From Anaerofustis sp. (GTDB lineage Bacteria; Bacillota; Clostridia; Eubacteriales; Anaerofustaceae): 64,000 nucleotides of DNA. Positions 1 through 9,092 of this stretch are shown piece after piece (position 1 is the first letter of the stretch; each line of letters begins with the position of its first letter). Below the pieces are notes generated by a model. The model had not been told where the DNA came from and did not search any database. It saw nothing but the letters and a program-made list of their open reading frames with translations. The DNA is taken from contig NZ_JAHZIA010000008.1 in assembly GCF_019420015.1 (NCBI RefSeq), positions 1 through 64,000 on the forward strand, given 5' to 3'. Position numbers and translations under genes: made by a program.

Positions 1-416
1 TAAGAAAGAGTCGTTCCACCAAATATACAAGGAGCAACATTATCGGGATGCCCTTCGATACTTGAAGCTATATTAAACACATCATCAATATCCACTTTTA
101 TATTCAGTGATTTATAAGCCATTATAATACCTGCAACAACACATGTTGCACTGCTTCCGAGACCTCTTGTTGAAGGAACTGAACTGAAAACATCCACTTT
201 TACTCCAACCGGTTTTTTATCCAAAAAATCACAAGTAGTAAGCATGCTTTTAAGTATCAAATTATTTGTAGCATTTATATTTTCCTCTTTTCCGTCAAAT
301 ATAAATTTATCGCATTTCTCTACTTTAAAAGTATTGTATAAAGTTACGGCAAGCCCAAAAGTATCAAAACCGCAACATAAATTTGCACTTGTGGCGGGAG
401 CTTTTATTTCAAACAT
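1..416 (-). CDS. thrB: homoserine kinase, partial (C-terminus beyond window edge)
   Basis: Phosphorylates homoserine to O-phosphohomoserine, the substrate of the neighbouring threonine synthase. Only the first 138 codons are in the window; the gene runs off position 1. The N-terminus (MFEIKAPATSANLCCGFD) is typical of homoserine kinase. The GHMP-kinase ATP loop PSTRGLGSSA lies near residues 80-89, and EGHPDNVAP follows near residue 120. The ATG shares its A with the last base of the thrC stop (TAATG), so translation is probably coupled. Identification is firm for the part seen. Confidence 0.93.
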   Translation of the reverse strand, partial: MFEIKAPATSANLCCGFDTFGLAVTLYNTFKVEKCDKFIFDGKEENINATNNLILKSMLTTCDFLDKKPVGVKVDVFSSVPSTRGLGSSATCVVAGIIMAYKSLNIKVDIDDVFNIASSIEGHPDNVAPCIFGGTTLS

Positions 417-1906
417 TATTTCTTACCTTCTATATATTTTATTATGGATTTTCTCATATCTTCTTTTGTAATTACCTCTTCTTCCCTTCTGTCAAAATGT
501 TCTATGTCATTTACGGGATTAGGTATTTTTACATCTGTTTTTTCATTAAGCTTATACATATATTCAACATCATCATTCGCTTTCACTTCTCCGTCAAAAA
601 TCGAATGATATACATCTTTCGAAAATTTATAAGGAGAGGCAGTGGATAATAAAACAGAGTAGGTGTCATCTTCTTTTGTATCTTTATAAACTTTATAACC
701 TGCCGCAGTATGAGTATCCATTAAATATCCGTCATTTTCATAAACATACTTAATAGCTTCTCTTATCTCATCTTCTGTGGCATATCCGCCTATAAAGTTA
801 TCTGCGTTTTCCATATATTCTTTATCTACAGTATATTTACCGTCTTTGCTTAATTTTCCCATAAGTTCCGATACTTTTTTGTCATTACCGTTATACATAT
901 GGTAAATAAGTCTTTCAAGATTAGAAGAAATTAAAATATCCATTGACGGAGAGATAGTCTTTTTAAACTCTCTGTTCTTATCATAAATACCGCTTTTAAA
1001 GAAGTCAAACAATACATTGTTATCATTTGATGCACATATTAATTTATTTACAGGAAGACCTGTTAAATAAGCGTAATACCCTGCAAGTATATTACCGAAA
1101 TTCCCCGTAGGAACTATAAAGTTTACTTTATCGCCTTCTTTTATCTTCTTATTCTCTATCAATCTGGCATAAGCATGATAATAATAAACAACTTGAGGAA
1201 GAAGTCTTCCAATATTTATTGAATTTGCCGAAGATAATTTCACACCGTATTTTTTTAATTCTTCACAAAATTCCGTATCATTGAATATTTCTTTAACACC
1301 GTTTTGGGTATCGTCAAAATTCCCCTTAACGGCATAACTTTTAACATTATTTCCTTTTTGAGTTAACATTTGGAGAAGCTGTAATCTGGATACGCCTTTA
1401 TAAGGATAATAAACAATGACATCTATTCCTTCAACGTCATGAAAACCCTCAAGAGCCGCTTTTCCGGTGTCACCGCTTGTTGCGGTAAGAATGAGAACAT
1501 TATCCTTATCTTTTTCATTCTCTTTTGCACAATTTAACAGTAAAGGTAAAATCGATAAAGCGCAATCTTTAAAAGCTATAGTATTTCCTGTAAACAACTC
1601 TAAAACAGAAAGATTTTTTTCCACTTCAACCACATTGAAAATATCCTTTGTTTCAAAATTATTGAGGCTGTATGCCGTATCCACACAATAATCTATTTGT
1701 TCTTCAGAAAAATCAAGAAAGGCTCCCAATATTTTTTTTGCTATGTAATTATAGGATTTTCCTATAAACTCTTTATAATCAAATTTCACGTCTTTCAAAA
1801 ATTCCGGAACAAATAATCCTCCGTCATCACTCAAGCCCTTTATAATAGCCTGTGAAGGTGTCAATTTATTGTCTATGTTCCTGGTACTGTTAAATAATTT
1901 CTCCAT
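416..1906 (-). CDS. thrC: threonine synthase
   Basis: Converts O-phosphohomoserine to threonine with pyridoxal phosphate; cytosolic. It is 496 residues, the length of the long bacterial/fungal-type threonine synthases. The PLP lysine is expected at Lys113 in TGNTIAFKD, and a phosphate-binding loop TATSGDTGKAA follows near residue 140. The N-terminus (STRN, then GLSDDGGLFVP) is typical of the family. It sits between a PfoR-like membrane protein 10 bp upstream and thrB, which it overlaps by one base, so the last three genes of the operon include the final two steps of threonine synthesis. Confidence 0.95.
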   Translation of the reverse strand: MEKLFNSTRNIDNKLTPSQAIIKGLSDDGGLFVPEFLKDVKFDYKEFIGKSYNYIAKKILGAFLDFSEEQIDYCVDTAYSLNNFETKDIFNVVEVEKNLSVLELFTGNTIAFKDCALSILPLLLNCAKENEKDKDNVLILTATSGDTGKAALEGFHDVEGIDVIVYYPYKGVSRLQLLQMLTQKGNNVKSYAVKGNFDDTQNGVKEIFNDTEFCEELKKYGVKLSSANSINIGRLLPQVVYYYHAYARLIENKKIKEGDKVNFIVPTGNFGNILAGYYAYLTGLPVNKLICASNDNNVLFDFFKSGIYDKNREFKKTISPSMDILISSNLERLIYHMYNGNDKKVSELMGKLSKDGKYTVDKEYMENADNFIGGYATEDEIREAIKYVYENDGYLMDTHTAAGYKVYKDTKEDDTYSVLLSTASPYKFSKDVYHSIFDGEVKANDDVEYMYKLNEKTDVKIPNPVNDIEHFDRREEEVITKEDMRKSIIKYIEGKK

Positions 1907-1916
1907 ATCAAATCTC

Positions 1917-2894
1917 CTATTTTAAATCTAATTTCAAATCACCGGGTTTAATTATGTTTTTCTTTCTGAAAATTTCACTTATTATTAATGTTATAAACGC
2001 CGGCAATATAAAATGCATCAATATCATCATTGCAAATATACCGCTGCTGCTGCCCATGGATTCAATCATACCAAACTGCCCCACAAGACCGCTTGTCCCC
2101 ATTCCAGAGCCGTAAGCAGTATTTGTCATCTTAAAAACCACTGTGGATAATGGACCTAAAATGGCACTAGTAATTATAGGCGGTAAAAATAATACAGGTT
2201 TTCTTATAATATTCCCTATTTGAAGCATACTGGTTCCAAGTCCTTGAGATATTAATCCTTCCAATTTATTCTCTCTAAAACTCATAACGGCAAATCCTAT
2301 CATCTGAGATGCACATCCTACGCAAGCAGCACCGGCTGCCAACCCTGAAAGATTCAACATAATTCCAAGTGCGGCAGAGCTTATAGGAAGTGTAAGTATA
2401 ATGCCCATAATAACACTTACTAAAATCCCCATAACAAAAGGTTCCTGCTCGCAAGCTTTCATTATTATATCACCAAGCAAAAGCATAAAATTCTTCATGA
2501 CAGGACCGACATAAAATCCTACCAATCCGGCTGCAATTACCGTAACGATAGGTGTTATGATAATATCCAAACTTGTCTTTTTTGAAACAAGCATCCCTAT
2601 TACAGAACCGCTTATACCACATAGCAGTGCACTTATAGGATCTCCGCCGATAAGTCCGGCACCTGCACATGCAAATATAACAAGAGGATCTGCCTTTAGT
2701 CCATAAGAAACACTGACAGCTATAACAGGAGCAGTCATCGTTTTAAGTGCAGGATATAACGTATCCGTAAGAAAACTTATATGAAAAACCACACCGATTT
2801 GGTTTAATATACTTCCTATGATAAGAGTTGAAAACAACCCCAAAGCCATGCTCGAAAGAGTATCAACAAAATACGTTTTAAAAAAATTCTTCAA
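1917..2894 (-). CDS. PfoR-like / PTS EIIC-type polytopic membrane protein
   Basis: A 325-residue, very hydrophobic protein with about nine or ten membrane segments. It has the glycine-rich repeats (GLIGGDPISALLCG, SGLVGQFG) of the family first described as PfoR (COG3641, EIIC-like fold). No phosphorylatable EIIB or EIIA domain is present, so classical PTS sugar uptake is doubtful. It lies 9 bp after ricT and 10 bp before thrC. That position hints at a role linked to threonine or homoserine, but this is inference only. The family is clear; the substrate is unknown. Confidence 0.75.
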   Translation of the reverse strand: MKNFFKTYFVDTLSSMALGLFSTLIIGSILNQIGVVFHISFLTDTLYPALKTMTAPVIAVSVSYGLKADPLVIFACAGAGLIGGDPISALLCGISGSVIGMLVSKKTSLDIIITPIVTVIAAGLVGFYVGPVMKNFMLLLGDIIMKACEQEPFVMGILVSVIMGIILTLPISSAALGIMLNLSGLAAGAACVGCASQMIGFAVMSFRENKLEGLISQGLGTSMLQIGNIIRKPVLFLPPIITSAILGPLSTVVFKMTNTAYGSGMGTSGLVGQFGMIESMGSSSGIFAMMILMHFILPAFITLIISEIFRKKNIIKPGDLKLDLK

Positions 2895-2903
2895 AATATT
2901 CTC

Positions 2904-3833
2904 CTAATTTTCCTTTTCCAATTCCTTCAATTCATCGCTTATAGGATCTTCTTCTTTATGCTTTTGATGATTTGGACAACTTTTATTTTGACATGTATCT
3001 TTATTACCACAATGTTTTTTCTTCTTTTTGATAACTTTTACCTCATCGCTGGTAAATTCTTTAAATGCTATATCACCGTCATTTTCCAATTTAACCAAAA
3101 ATGTTTCTTTAAGAACATTCAATCTTTCCACAACGCCAATACCGTCAGGTGTTTTTACCCTGTCTGAAACCTTTGGAAGCCTTGATAAAGCATCTTCATA
3201 ACAATTATGTTCATATTGAAGACAGCAAAGCAACCTTCCGCATATGCCGGAAATTTTTGATGGATTCAAAGACAACCCCTGTTCCTTAGCCATTTTGATA
3301 GAAACAGGCTCAAATTCTCCAAGCCATTTATTGCAACACAAATCACATCCGCAAGGTCCCATTCCACCTAATATTTTTGACTCGTCCCTTACACCGATTT
3401 GCCTTAATTCTATCCTTATTCTGAATATTGAAGCAAGATTTTTAACAAGCTCTCTGAAATCTATTCTTCCGTCAGCGGTAAAATAGAAAATAACTTTCTG
3501 AGCATTAAAAGTATATTCGGCTCTTATAAGCTTCATATCAAGTCCTTGTTTAGCAATTTCTTTTTTACATACTTTTAATGCCTTTTCGGCTTTTAAAAGA
3601 TTTTCCTCATGAATCTTTGTATCCTTGGATGTTGCCTTTCTTATTACAGGCTTTATAGGTTTTGTAACTTCCTCTTCCTCAACATATTTTACCCTTCCGG
3701 CAACAGTCCCGTATTCGAGTCCTCTCGCCGTCTCGACAATAACATTGTCACCCAATTTTAAGTATATATTTGTAGGATCAAAATAATATATTTTACCCGC
3801 AGGTTTAAATCTAACACCTACTACTTTTTGCAT
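2904..3833 (-). CDS. ricT: PSP1-domain protein RicT (YaaT)
   Basis: Member of the YaaT/RicT family. In Bacillus, RicT forms an Fe-S-containing complex with RicA and RicF that affects mRNA processing by RNase Y. It is 309 residues with the PSP1 core from about 60 to 210 and the diagnostic cysteines in GPCGCDLCC (Cys161, 163, 166, 167) and CGRLLCCLQYE (Cys198, 203, 204). An extra lysine- and cysteine-rich tail (CGNKDTCQNKSCPNHQKH) follows, a possible additional metal site. The start overlaps the holB stop by one base (TAATG). The tmk-darA-holB-ricT order is conserved in Firmicutes. Confidence 0.92.
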   Translation of the reverse strand: MQKVVGVRFKPAGKIYYFDPTNIYLKLGDNVIVETARGLEYGTVAGRVKYVEEEEVTKPIKPVIRKATSKDTKIHEENLLKAEKALKVCKKEIAKQGLDMKLIRAEYTFNAQKVIFYFTADGRIDFRELVKNLASIFRIRIELRQIGVRDESKILGGMGPCGCDLCCNKWLGEFEPVSIKMAKEQGLSLNPSKISGICGRLLCCLQYEHNCYEDALSRLPKVSDRVKTPDGIGVVERLNVLKETFLVKLENDGDIAFKEFTSDEVKVIKKKKKHCGNKDTCQNKSCPNHQKHKEEDPISDELKELEKEN

Positions 3834-4702
3834 TATATATCCTTTCCGATATATATAAAGAAATTCAAAAACGCCAACGAAGCATTTACATTATAATTAA
3901 TCATTTCATTTATATATAACATTTTGTCTATTAATTTTTGTAATTTGTATTTACCGACAAGTTTGTTAACCTCTATCATATAATTTTTGTAATATTCATC
4001 AATATCATTAAAAACTGTATCCAAATTACTTTCTTTATATATTAACACATCCGACAAAAATTTCATTATAAAAACGGCATAATTTTTTACTTTATTTTTA
4101 TCAGCGGATAATTTTTTGCTTATATGAACATTGTTTAATTCGTTTCCCGAAAAAACCGAAAGTAAATTTTCCAAAATATATTTTTTTTCTTCAACTGAAA
4201 CAGAAGAAGATACTTTATCGTCCCAAACTTTAATTTCGGTACATCTAGAAAGTATAGTCGGCAACATTAAATCTTTACTGGAAGCAGTAAGGATCATTAC
4301 AGTATCTTCAACAGGTTCTTCCAATGTTTTCAAAAAAGCATTAGCAGCTTCAACAGTCATTGTATCAGCATCATGAAGCACAAATATATTATATTTGTAC
4401 TCTCTGCTTGAGAGTCCCGCTTTATACTGCATATCACGTATCTGTTTTATTTTAAGGCTCGTCCCATCCTTTTGTATATGCATCACATCTATATTATTAT
4501 TTGTGTTTATTTTTATGCACTCTTCACACTCATCACAATAAAATTTGTCATTTTTGCAATACAGTGTTTTTAAAAATTCCACTACGGTTTTGTCTAACAC
4601 ATCATCTTTCGCACCATAAAACAAATACGCATGAGATAACATATCTTTTTCTATATGATTGATTAAAATATCTTTTTCGGTTTTAAGTAAATTGTCAAAC
4701 AT
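3833..4702 (-). CDS. holB: DNA polymerase III delta-prime subunit
   Basis: Clamp-loader subunit of the replicative polymerase. It is 289 residues. The zinc-binding cysteines are at 49, 56, 59 and 62 (CKNDKFYCDECEEC), and the SRC motif of delta-prime proteins is present in PTILSRCTEI. The nucleotide loop region is degenerate (YGAKDDVLDKT), as is normal for delta-prime, which does not hydrolyse ATP. The C-terminal half is weakly conserved. It is sandwiched between darA (2-bp gap) and ricT (1-bp overlap), which supports the assignment. Confidence 0.88.
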   Translation of the reverse strand: MFDNLLKTEKDILINHIEKDMLSHAYLFYGAKDDVLDKTVVEFLKTLYCKNDKFYCDECEECIKINTNNNIDVMHIQKDGTSLKIKQIRDMQYKAGLSSREYKYNIFVLHDADTMTVEAANAFLKTLEEPVEDTVMILTASSKDLMLPTILSRCTEIKVWDDKVSSSVSVEEKKYILENLLSVFSGNELNNVHISKKLSADKNKVKNYAVFIMKFLSDVLIYKESNLDTVFNDIDEYYKNYMIEVNKLVGKYKLQKLIDKMLYINEMINYNVNASLAFLNFFIYIGKDI

Positions 4703-4704
4703 AA

Positions 4705-5034
4705 TTAATACTTTTCAAATTGAGCAACATCCAGTATAAACACCGTCGCTCCTCCAACCTCAACGCTTGCTGTATATGCAGTAAGCGGACTTTCCATAAA
4801 TGAAGCATCAACAGGAGTTGAAACAACCTGCTCCCTTTTCTTGCATATTTTCTTCATTAACTCAAGTGCTCTTTCAACCTTTTCGTCTTCTGTACCTATC
4901 ATAAGGGTTACATTTTTTATTTTCAAAAATCCGCCAATGGTATTTAATTTGGTAACCTGATACCCTTCATCAGTAAGAGCATCCGATAAAATAAAGGCAT
5001 CTTCGTTTTGAACAATAGCAATAATTAATTTCAT
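4705..5034 (-). CDS. darA: cyclic-di-AMP-binding PII-like protein DarA
   Basis: Small trimeric PII-like receptor (YaaQ/DarA/PstA family) that binds c-di-AMP; its output is still unclear in characterised species. It is 109 residues, full length for the family, with the N-terminal MKLIIAIVQNEDA and the C-terminal VGGATVFILDV stretches. The ATG follows GGAGGTG at good spacing and overlaps the tmk stop by four bases (ATGA). The place between tmk and holB is the standard Firmicutes arrangement. Confidence 0.93.
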   Translation of the reverse strand: MKLIIAIVQNEDAFILSDALTDEGYQVTKLNTIGGFLKIKNVTLMIGTEDEKVERALELMKKICKKREQVVSTPVDASFMESPLTAYTASVEVGGATVFILDVAQFEKY

Positions 5035-5720
5035 TTTACACCTCCGAGTGTATTTTTTATTTCCATGTATAGAACATCATTTATCTCCTCTATACTTTTT
5101 AAACTACCGTTACGAACACATTCAATTTTTTCAAATCCGTATTTATCCACTAAGAAATTAACATTTTCATACGCAGACATTAAATATTTAAAATTACTTT
5201 CGTGTATATCTTTTTTACTGTCATTTGTAAATTTGTTACATCTCTTTTCAATGAGCTTCTCTGATACCGAAGGATTTATATCCAAAAAGAATACTCTATT
5301 GGGTTTTGGTATTTTAAAAATATTATATTCAAAATCCAAAAGCCAATCAAAAAATTCTTCTTTTCTTTTCATATCCTTTATCTTACATCCTTGATGAACC
5401 ATGTTGGAAGTAACATATCTATCTGCTATTATTATACCACCATTGTTATAAAACTCTTCATATTCTTTTTTAAACGTGGCATATCTGTCAACAGCATAAA
5501 AGGTTGACGCTACTTTAGGATCTATATCCTCGGCATCATTACCGAAATCTCCGTTTAAATACATTTTAACCAATGCGGAAGATTCACTTTTGTAATTCGG
5601 ATAACTCGCTCTTATAACATTGTATCCGTCAGCTCTCAATCTTTTTGCAAGAAGTTCACTTTGCGTTTGCTTACCGCTTCCGTCCAGCCCTTCTATAACA
5701 AATAATTTCCCTCTGCTCAT
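5031..5720 (-). CDS. tmk: thymidylate kinase
   Basis: Phosphorylates dTMP to dTDP. It is 229 residues. The P-loop is GLDGSGKQTQ near the N-terminus, and a DR motif (ADRYVTSN) binds the nucleotide. Two ATG codons are adjacent. The second (5720) is preferred because AAGGAG then lies five bases upstream; the first would begin at 5723, too close to that site. Both overlap the stop of the upstream decarboxylase gene, so the two are translationally coupled. The protein is a little longer than the usual 205-215 residues because of a charged insertion around residues 150-170. Confidence 0.93.
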   Translation of the reverse strand: MSRGKLFVIEGLDGSGKQTQSELLAKRLRADGYNVIRASYPNYKSESSALVKMYLNGDFGNDAEDIDPKVASTFYAVDRYATFKKEYEEFYNNGGIIIADRYVTSNMVHQGCKIKDMKRKEEFFDWLLDFEYNIFKIPKPNRVFFLDINPSVSEKLIEKRCNKFTNDSKKDIHESNFKYLMSAYENVNFLVDKYGFEKIECVRNGSLKSIEEINDVLYMEIKNTLGGVK

Positions 5721-7108
5721 CATTTCTCCTTAACAATATCAACAAATCCTTCATTTAAACCTAATACAATTTGTTTGTTTTTTATCTTATTTAAATATTC
5801 GTATATATTCTTATTTATAACTTCTCCCGGAGTAACAAGTGGATATCCGGGTGGATAAGGAACAATAAAACCATAACTGGTTTTTCCTATAGACTCCTTC
5901 AACAAGACACTCTCTCTTTGAAAATCAAGAGTATTTCTCATACTGTATTTTATTTCAGGATTACTTTCACTTCCAAATACAATCTCTTCTTTTTTATCCA
6001 GTGAAATCTTTCTCTTTTGTATATCCAAAAGTGCATCCTGAAGTAACTTTACATCTTCATGATTACTTTTTAATCCCAAATAACAAAGAGTATACAGACT
6101 CGTTGAACACTCTGTAAATATATTATAATCTTTTTCCAGTAATTTTTCCAACGTATATCCGTCAATATCACTGTTTATTGTATTGATACATATTTTTGTA
6201 TAATCATGGCAGTCAGAATCAAACTCCTCCAAAATAAAATCCGTATTTCCTTCAATGATTTCTTTTGTTTCAAAATACCATGTTTTTATATTGTCTAATA
6301 TTTCTTCACCATTTTCCGCCGAAAAATGCACCGCTTCTTCCACGGATTGTAAAAATAGATATGACGGCGATGTTGAAGTCATCATTTTAAAATACACTTC
6401 GAATTTTTTCAAATCTATCAAATCACTGTTAATATGAATCAACGAAGTTTGAGTCAGTCCCGTCAAAGTTTTATGCATCGATGTAATAACAATGTCTGAC
6501 TTAGAATCCATTGCACAACATGGATACTCTCTATTAAACAGAAAATGCGCCCCATGTGCTTCATCCACAATAATTATAATATCATTATTTATTCTTTTTA
6601 TCCTTTCGCAAAGATTTTTAATATCTATGCTATATCCGAAATATGTCGGGTAGGTGATTACAATTGCTTTCGCATCTTTATTTTTTTTAACTGCTTCAAC
6701 ATATTCATCTTCTTTAATGCCACGAACAATATCAGAGGGGTATATATATATAGGCTGTCCGTCAGCCAAGCTTATACCATAATAATTGGCTATATGACTG
6801 TTTCTTGGAAGTATGACTTTATCCTTACTCTTCAAAGAGTATAAAAGAGAAATCTCCAAACCTCCCGTACTTCCATTTACGCAAATGAAAGACTTTTTGC
6901 TTTTAAAAATCTCTTTAATATACTGATTTAACGATAAAATCACATCTTTCGGTGACAATAAATTGTCACTATAAGATGATAATTCGGTTATATCCTTATA
7001 ATAATAATCATTCTCACCCGCACTTCTTCCTTTATGTCCCGGCATATGAAGTCTTACAGGATTTTTTTCAACGTAGCGAGATATATTTTCATTCAATATT
7101 TTTTTCAT
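5720..7108 (-). CDS. Orn/Lys/Arg decarboxylase family PLP enzyme
   Basis: Fold-type I PLP enzyme of the YaaO/SpeA family, which decarboxylates arginine, lysine or ornithine; the substrate cannot be read here. It begins VRLHMPGHKG, typical of the family. The cofactor aspartate and histidine lie in DEAHGAH (about 182-188), and the PLP lysine is in SMHKTL (about Lys213). A C-terminal domain carries YPPGYPLVTPGE. The ATG at 7108 is chosen because AAGGAG lies seven bases upstream; earlier in-frame starts lack this spacing. First gene of the operon leading to tmk. At about 462 residues it lacks the extra N-terminal wing domain of the large inducible decarboxylases. Confidence 0.87.
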   Translation of the reverse strand: MKKILNENISRYVEKNPVRLHMPGHKGRSAGENDYYYKDITELSSYSDNLLSPKDVILSLNQYIKEIFKSKKSFICVNGSTGGLEISLLYSLKSKDKVILPRNSHIANYYGISLADGQPIYIYPSDIVRGIKEDEYVEAVKKNKDAKAIVITYPTYFGYSIDIKNLCERIKRINNDIIIIVDEAHGAHFLFNREYPCCAMDSKSDIVITSMHKTLTGLTQTSLIHINSDLIDLKKFEVYFKMMTSTSPSYLFLQSVEEAVHFSAENGEEILDNIKTWYFETKEIIEGNTDFILEEFDSDCHDYTKICINTINSDIDGYTLEKLLEKDYNIFTECSTSLYTLCYLGLKSNHEDVKLLQDALLDIQKRKISLDKKEEIVFGSESNPEIKYSMRNTLDFQRESVLLKESIGKTSYGFIVPYPPGYPLVTPGEVINKNIYEYLNKIKNKQIVLGLNEGFVDIVKEK

Positions 7109-7154
7109 GTCCATACTCCTTAATATTTCATACACCAAAATCATTAATGAATTG

Positions 7155-7163
7155 ATTATAACA
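7155..7163 (-). promoter_or_regulatory. putative extended -10 promoter for the decarboxylase-tmk-thrB operon
   Basis: On the minus strand TGTTATAAT is a perfect extended -10 element about 45 bp before the decarboxylase start. No good -35 is seen. The same string (TTTGTGTTATAAT) occurs upstream of the folT riboswitch. Confidence 0.5.
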
Positions 7164-7232
7164 CAAAAAATATTCTAATAAATAAATATAACATTAAAAA
7201 TTTAATTAAATATATAATTATTCATAATTAAA

Positions 7233-7241
7233 TGATATAAT
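7233..7241 (+). promoter_or_regulatory. putative extended -10 promoter for trxA
   Basis: TGATATAAT (TG, one base, TATAAT) lies 40 bp before the trxA start and just upstream of its GGAGG ribosome binding site. The -35 region is poor. Confidence 0.45.
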
Positions 7242-7280
7242 ATCATATAGTATGAAATAATATAAATAAGGAGGTATATC

Positions 7281-7607
7281 ATGGCTGATAAAAATATTGT
7301 AATTATAACAAAAGACAACTTTGAAAATGAAGTTTTAAATAGCGAAAAACCCGTAATGGTTGATTTTTGGGCAAACTGGTGCGGACCTTGTAAAGGACTT
7401 GCTCCTACTATAGACGAAATTGCAAAAGAATATTCTGATAAAATAAAAGTTTGCAAACTTGATGTTGACGAAAACGGAGAACTTTCTATGCAGTTCAGAG
7501 TTATGAGTATCCCTACGGTGATATTCTTTAAAAACGGAGAACAAGTGGCAAGAGAAGTGGGGGCATACCCAAAAGAAAGATATATTGAAATAATAGAATC
7601 ACTTTAA
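7281..7607 (+). CDS. trxA: thioredoxin
   Basis: Small dithiol-disulfide oxidoreductase of the cytosol. It is 108 residues with the canonical active site WCGPC (Cys34 and Cys37) in VDFWANWCGPCK, and the cis-proline loop SIPTVIFF. The start follows GGAGG. It is monocistronic: a symmetrical terminator lies 40 bp downstream, shared with the convergent ABC transporter operon. Confidence 0.97.
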   Translation: MADKNIVIITKDNFENEVLNSEKPVMVDFWANWCGPCKGLAPTIDEIAKEYSDKIKVCKLDVDENGELSMQFRVMSIPTVIFFKNGEQVAREVGAYPKERYIEIIESL

Positions 7608-7646
7608 AAACATTTAATCAAAAACGTTATAATTATATTTTCAAAT

Positions 7647-7673
7647 AAAAAAAGAAGCTTTGCTTCTTTTTTT
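7647..7673. terminator. bidirectional terminator between trxA and the ABC transporter operon
   Basis: A 12-bp perfect stem (7647-7658 with 7662-7673) with A-tract and T-tract flanks. It works for trxA on the plus strand and for the ATPase gene on the minus strand. Confidence 0.9.
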
Positions 7674-7674
7674 A

Positions 7675-8403
7675 TTATAATACTTTATTTAAAAAGTCTT
7701 TTGTTCTTTGATTTTTAGGATTTCCTATTACTTCTGAAGGTGGTCCTTGCTCTATAATAATCCCTTCGTCCATAAATATAACTCTGTCTGCAACCTCTCT
7801 TGCAAATCCGATTTCATGAGTAACAATAACCATTGTCATCCCCTGTGCGGCAAGCTCTTTCATAACATTTAAAACTTCCCCTACCATTTCCGGATCAAGA
7901 GCTGAGGTTGGTTCGTCAAACATCATAATATCCGGCTCCATCGCAAGCGCTCTTGCTATAGCAACCCTTTGCTGTTGTCCACCCGATAATTTCTTAGGAT
8001 AAACATCAGCTTTTTCTTTAAGTCCGACTCTATCCAAAAGCTCTATAGCTTTTTTCTCAGCCTCTTCTGGAGTTTTCAGTTTCAAATCTACAGGCGCAAG
8101 CATGATATTTTTCTTAACTGTCAAATGAGGGAATAAATTAAACTGTTGGAAAACCATTCCGATATTTTCTCTCATCTTATTAATATCATTCTTCTTATCG
8201 GTTATCAATTGATCATCAATTTCAATCTCGCCTCGGCTTGGAGTTTCAAGTAAGTTTAAACAACGTAAAAACGTACTTTTACCAGAACCTGAAGGACCGA
8301 TAATACAAACAACTTCGCCTTCTGTAATTTCAAGATCAATACCTTTTAATACTTCTAACTTTTTAAAAGATTTATGTAAATCCGTTACTCTTAATTTACT
8401 CAT
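7675..8403 (-). CDS. polar amino-acid ABC transporter, ATP-binding protein
   Basis: ATPase of a GlnQ/HisP-type importer, 242 residues. The Walker A is GPSGSGKST near residue 33, the signature LSGGQQQR near 137, and the Walker B IMMFDEPTSALD. It overlaps the permease gene by eight bases. The likely substrates are glutamine, cystine or another polar amino acid; sequence reading alone does not decide which. Confidence 0.95.
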   Translation of the reverse strand: MSKLRVTDLHKSFKKLEVLKGIDLEITEGEVVCIIGPSGSGKSTFLRCLNLLETPSRGEIEIDDQLITDKKNDINKMRENIGMVFQQFNLFPHLTVKKNIMLAPVDLKLKTPEEAEKKAIELLDRVGLKEKADVYPKKLSGGQQQRVAIARALAMEPDIMMFDEPTSALDPEMVGEVLNVMKELAAQGMTMVIVTHEIGFAREVADRVIFMDEGIIIEQGPPSEVIGNPKNQRTKDFLNKVL

Positions 8404-9064
8404 TACTTATTCTCCTTTCAACATAATTAGAAAGTGAAGAAAGTATAGTAATAGCAATTAAATACATAATTCCTACAATCGTCCAAGTAGCAAAAGAATT
8501 CATTGTTCTTCCTATATAGATATTGGCTTGATATACTACCTCACCTAAACTGATAACAGAAATGATAGATGTATCCTTTAACGTAATAATAAACTGATTT
8601 ACAAGTGAAGGAATACAAATTTTTAACGCCTGAGGCAATATAACCTTAATCATAGCCCTGTTCTTTGGAAGCCCTAAACTTCTGGCAGCTTCCATTTGAC
8701 CTTTATCAACAGCCTGTATACCACCTCTGAATATTTCAGACATATAAGCACCTGCATTAAGAGACAAAGTTATAACTCCGGCAGAGAAAGCAGTAAGTCT
8801 GAAATCAATGCCAAATGATTGAATCAATTGCGGTATACTAAAATATACAAAGAAACATTGTACCAAAAGCGGAGTACCTCTAATTAACCATAAATAAAAT
8901 TTAGATATAGCTTTAAAAGGTTTAAAACTTGATATCCCCATCACACAAGAGATAAGTCCTAGGAAAAATGCTATTAATAAAGATATGATAGTTATTTCTA
9001 TTGTCATTGCAAACCCTTCAAAAAGTAATGGGGCTGCGTCAGTAAAAACCTCTAATAAATTCAT
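8396..9064 (-). CDS. polar amino-acid ABC transporter, permease
   Basis: Inner-membrane subunit of the HisM/GlnP type, 222 residues with about five membrane helices. The ATPase-docking EAA loop is EAARSLGLPKNRA (about 134-146). LIRGTPLLVQCFF is a family hallmark near residue 60. It lies between the binding protein (28-bp gap) and the ATPase (8-bp overlap). Only one permease is present, so the channel is expected to be a homodimer. Confidence 0.95.
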   Translation of the reverse strand: MNLLEVFTDAAPLLFEGFAMTIEITIISLLIAFFLGLISCVMGISSFKPFKAISKFYLWLIRGTPLLVQCFFVYFSIPQLIQSFGIDFRLTAFSAGVITLSLNAGAYMSEIFRGGIQAVDKGQMEAARSLGLPKNRAMIKVILPQALKICIPSLVNQFIITLKDTSIISVISLGEVVYQANIYIGRTMNSFATWTIVGIMYLIAITILSSLSNYVERRISNE

Positions 9065-9092
9065 TAAATCACTCCAAATAAATATTTAATAA

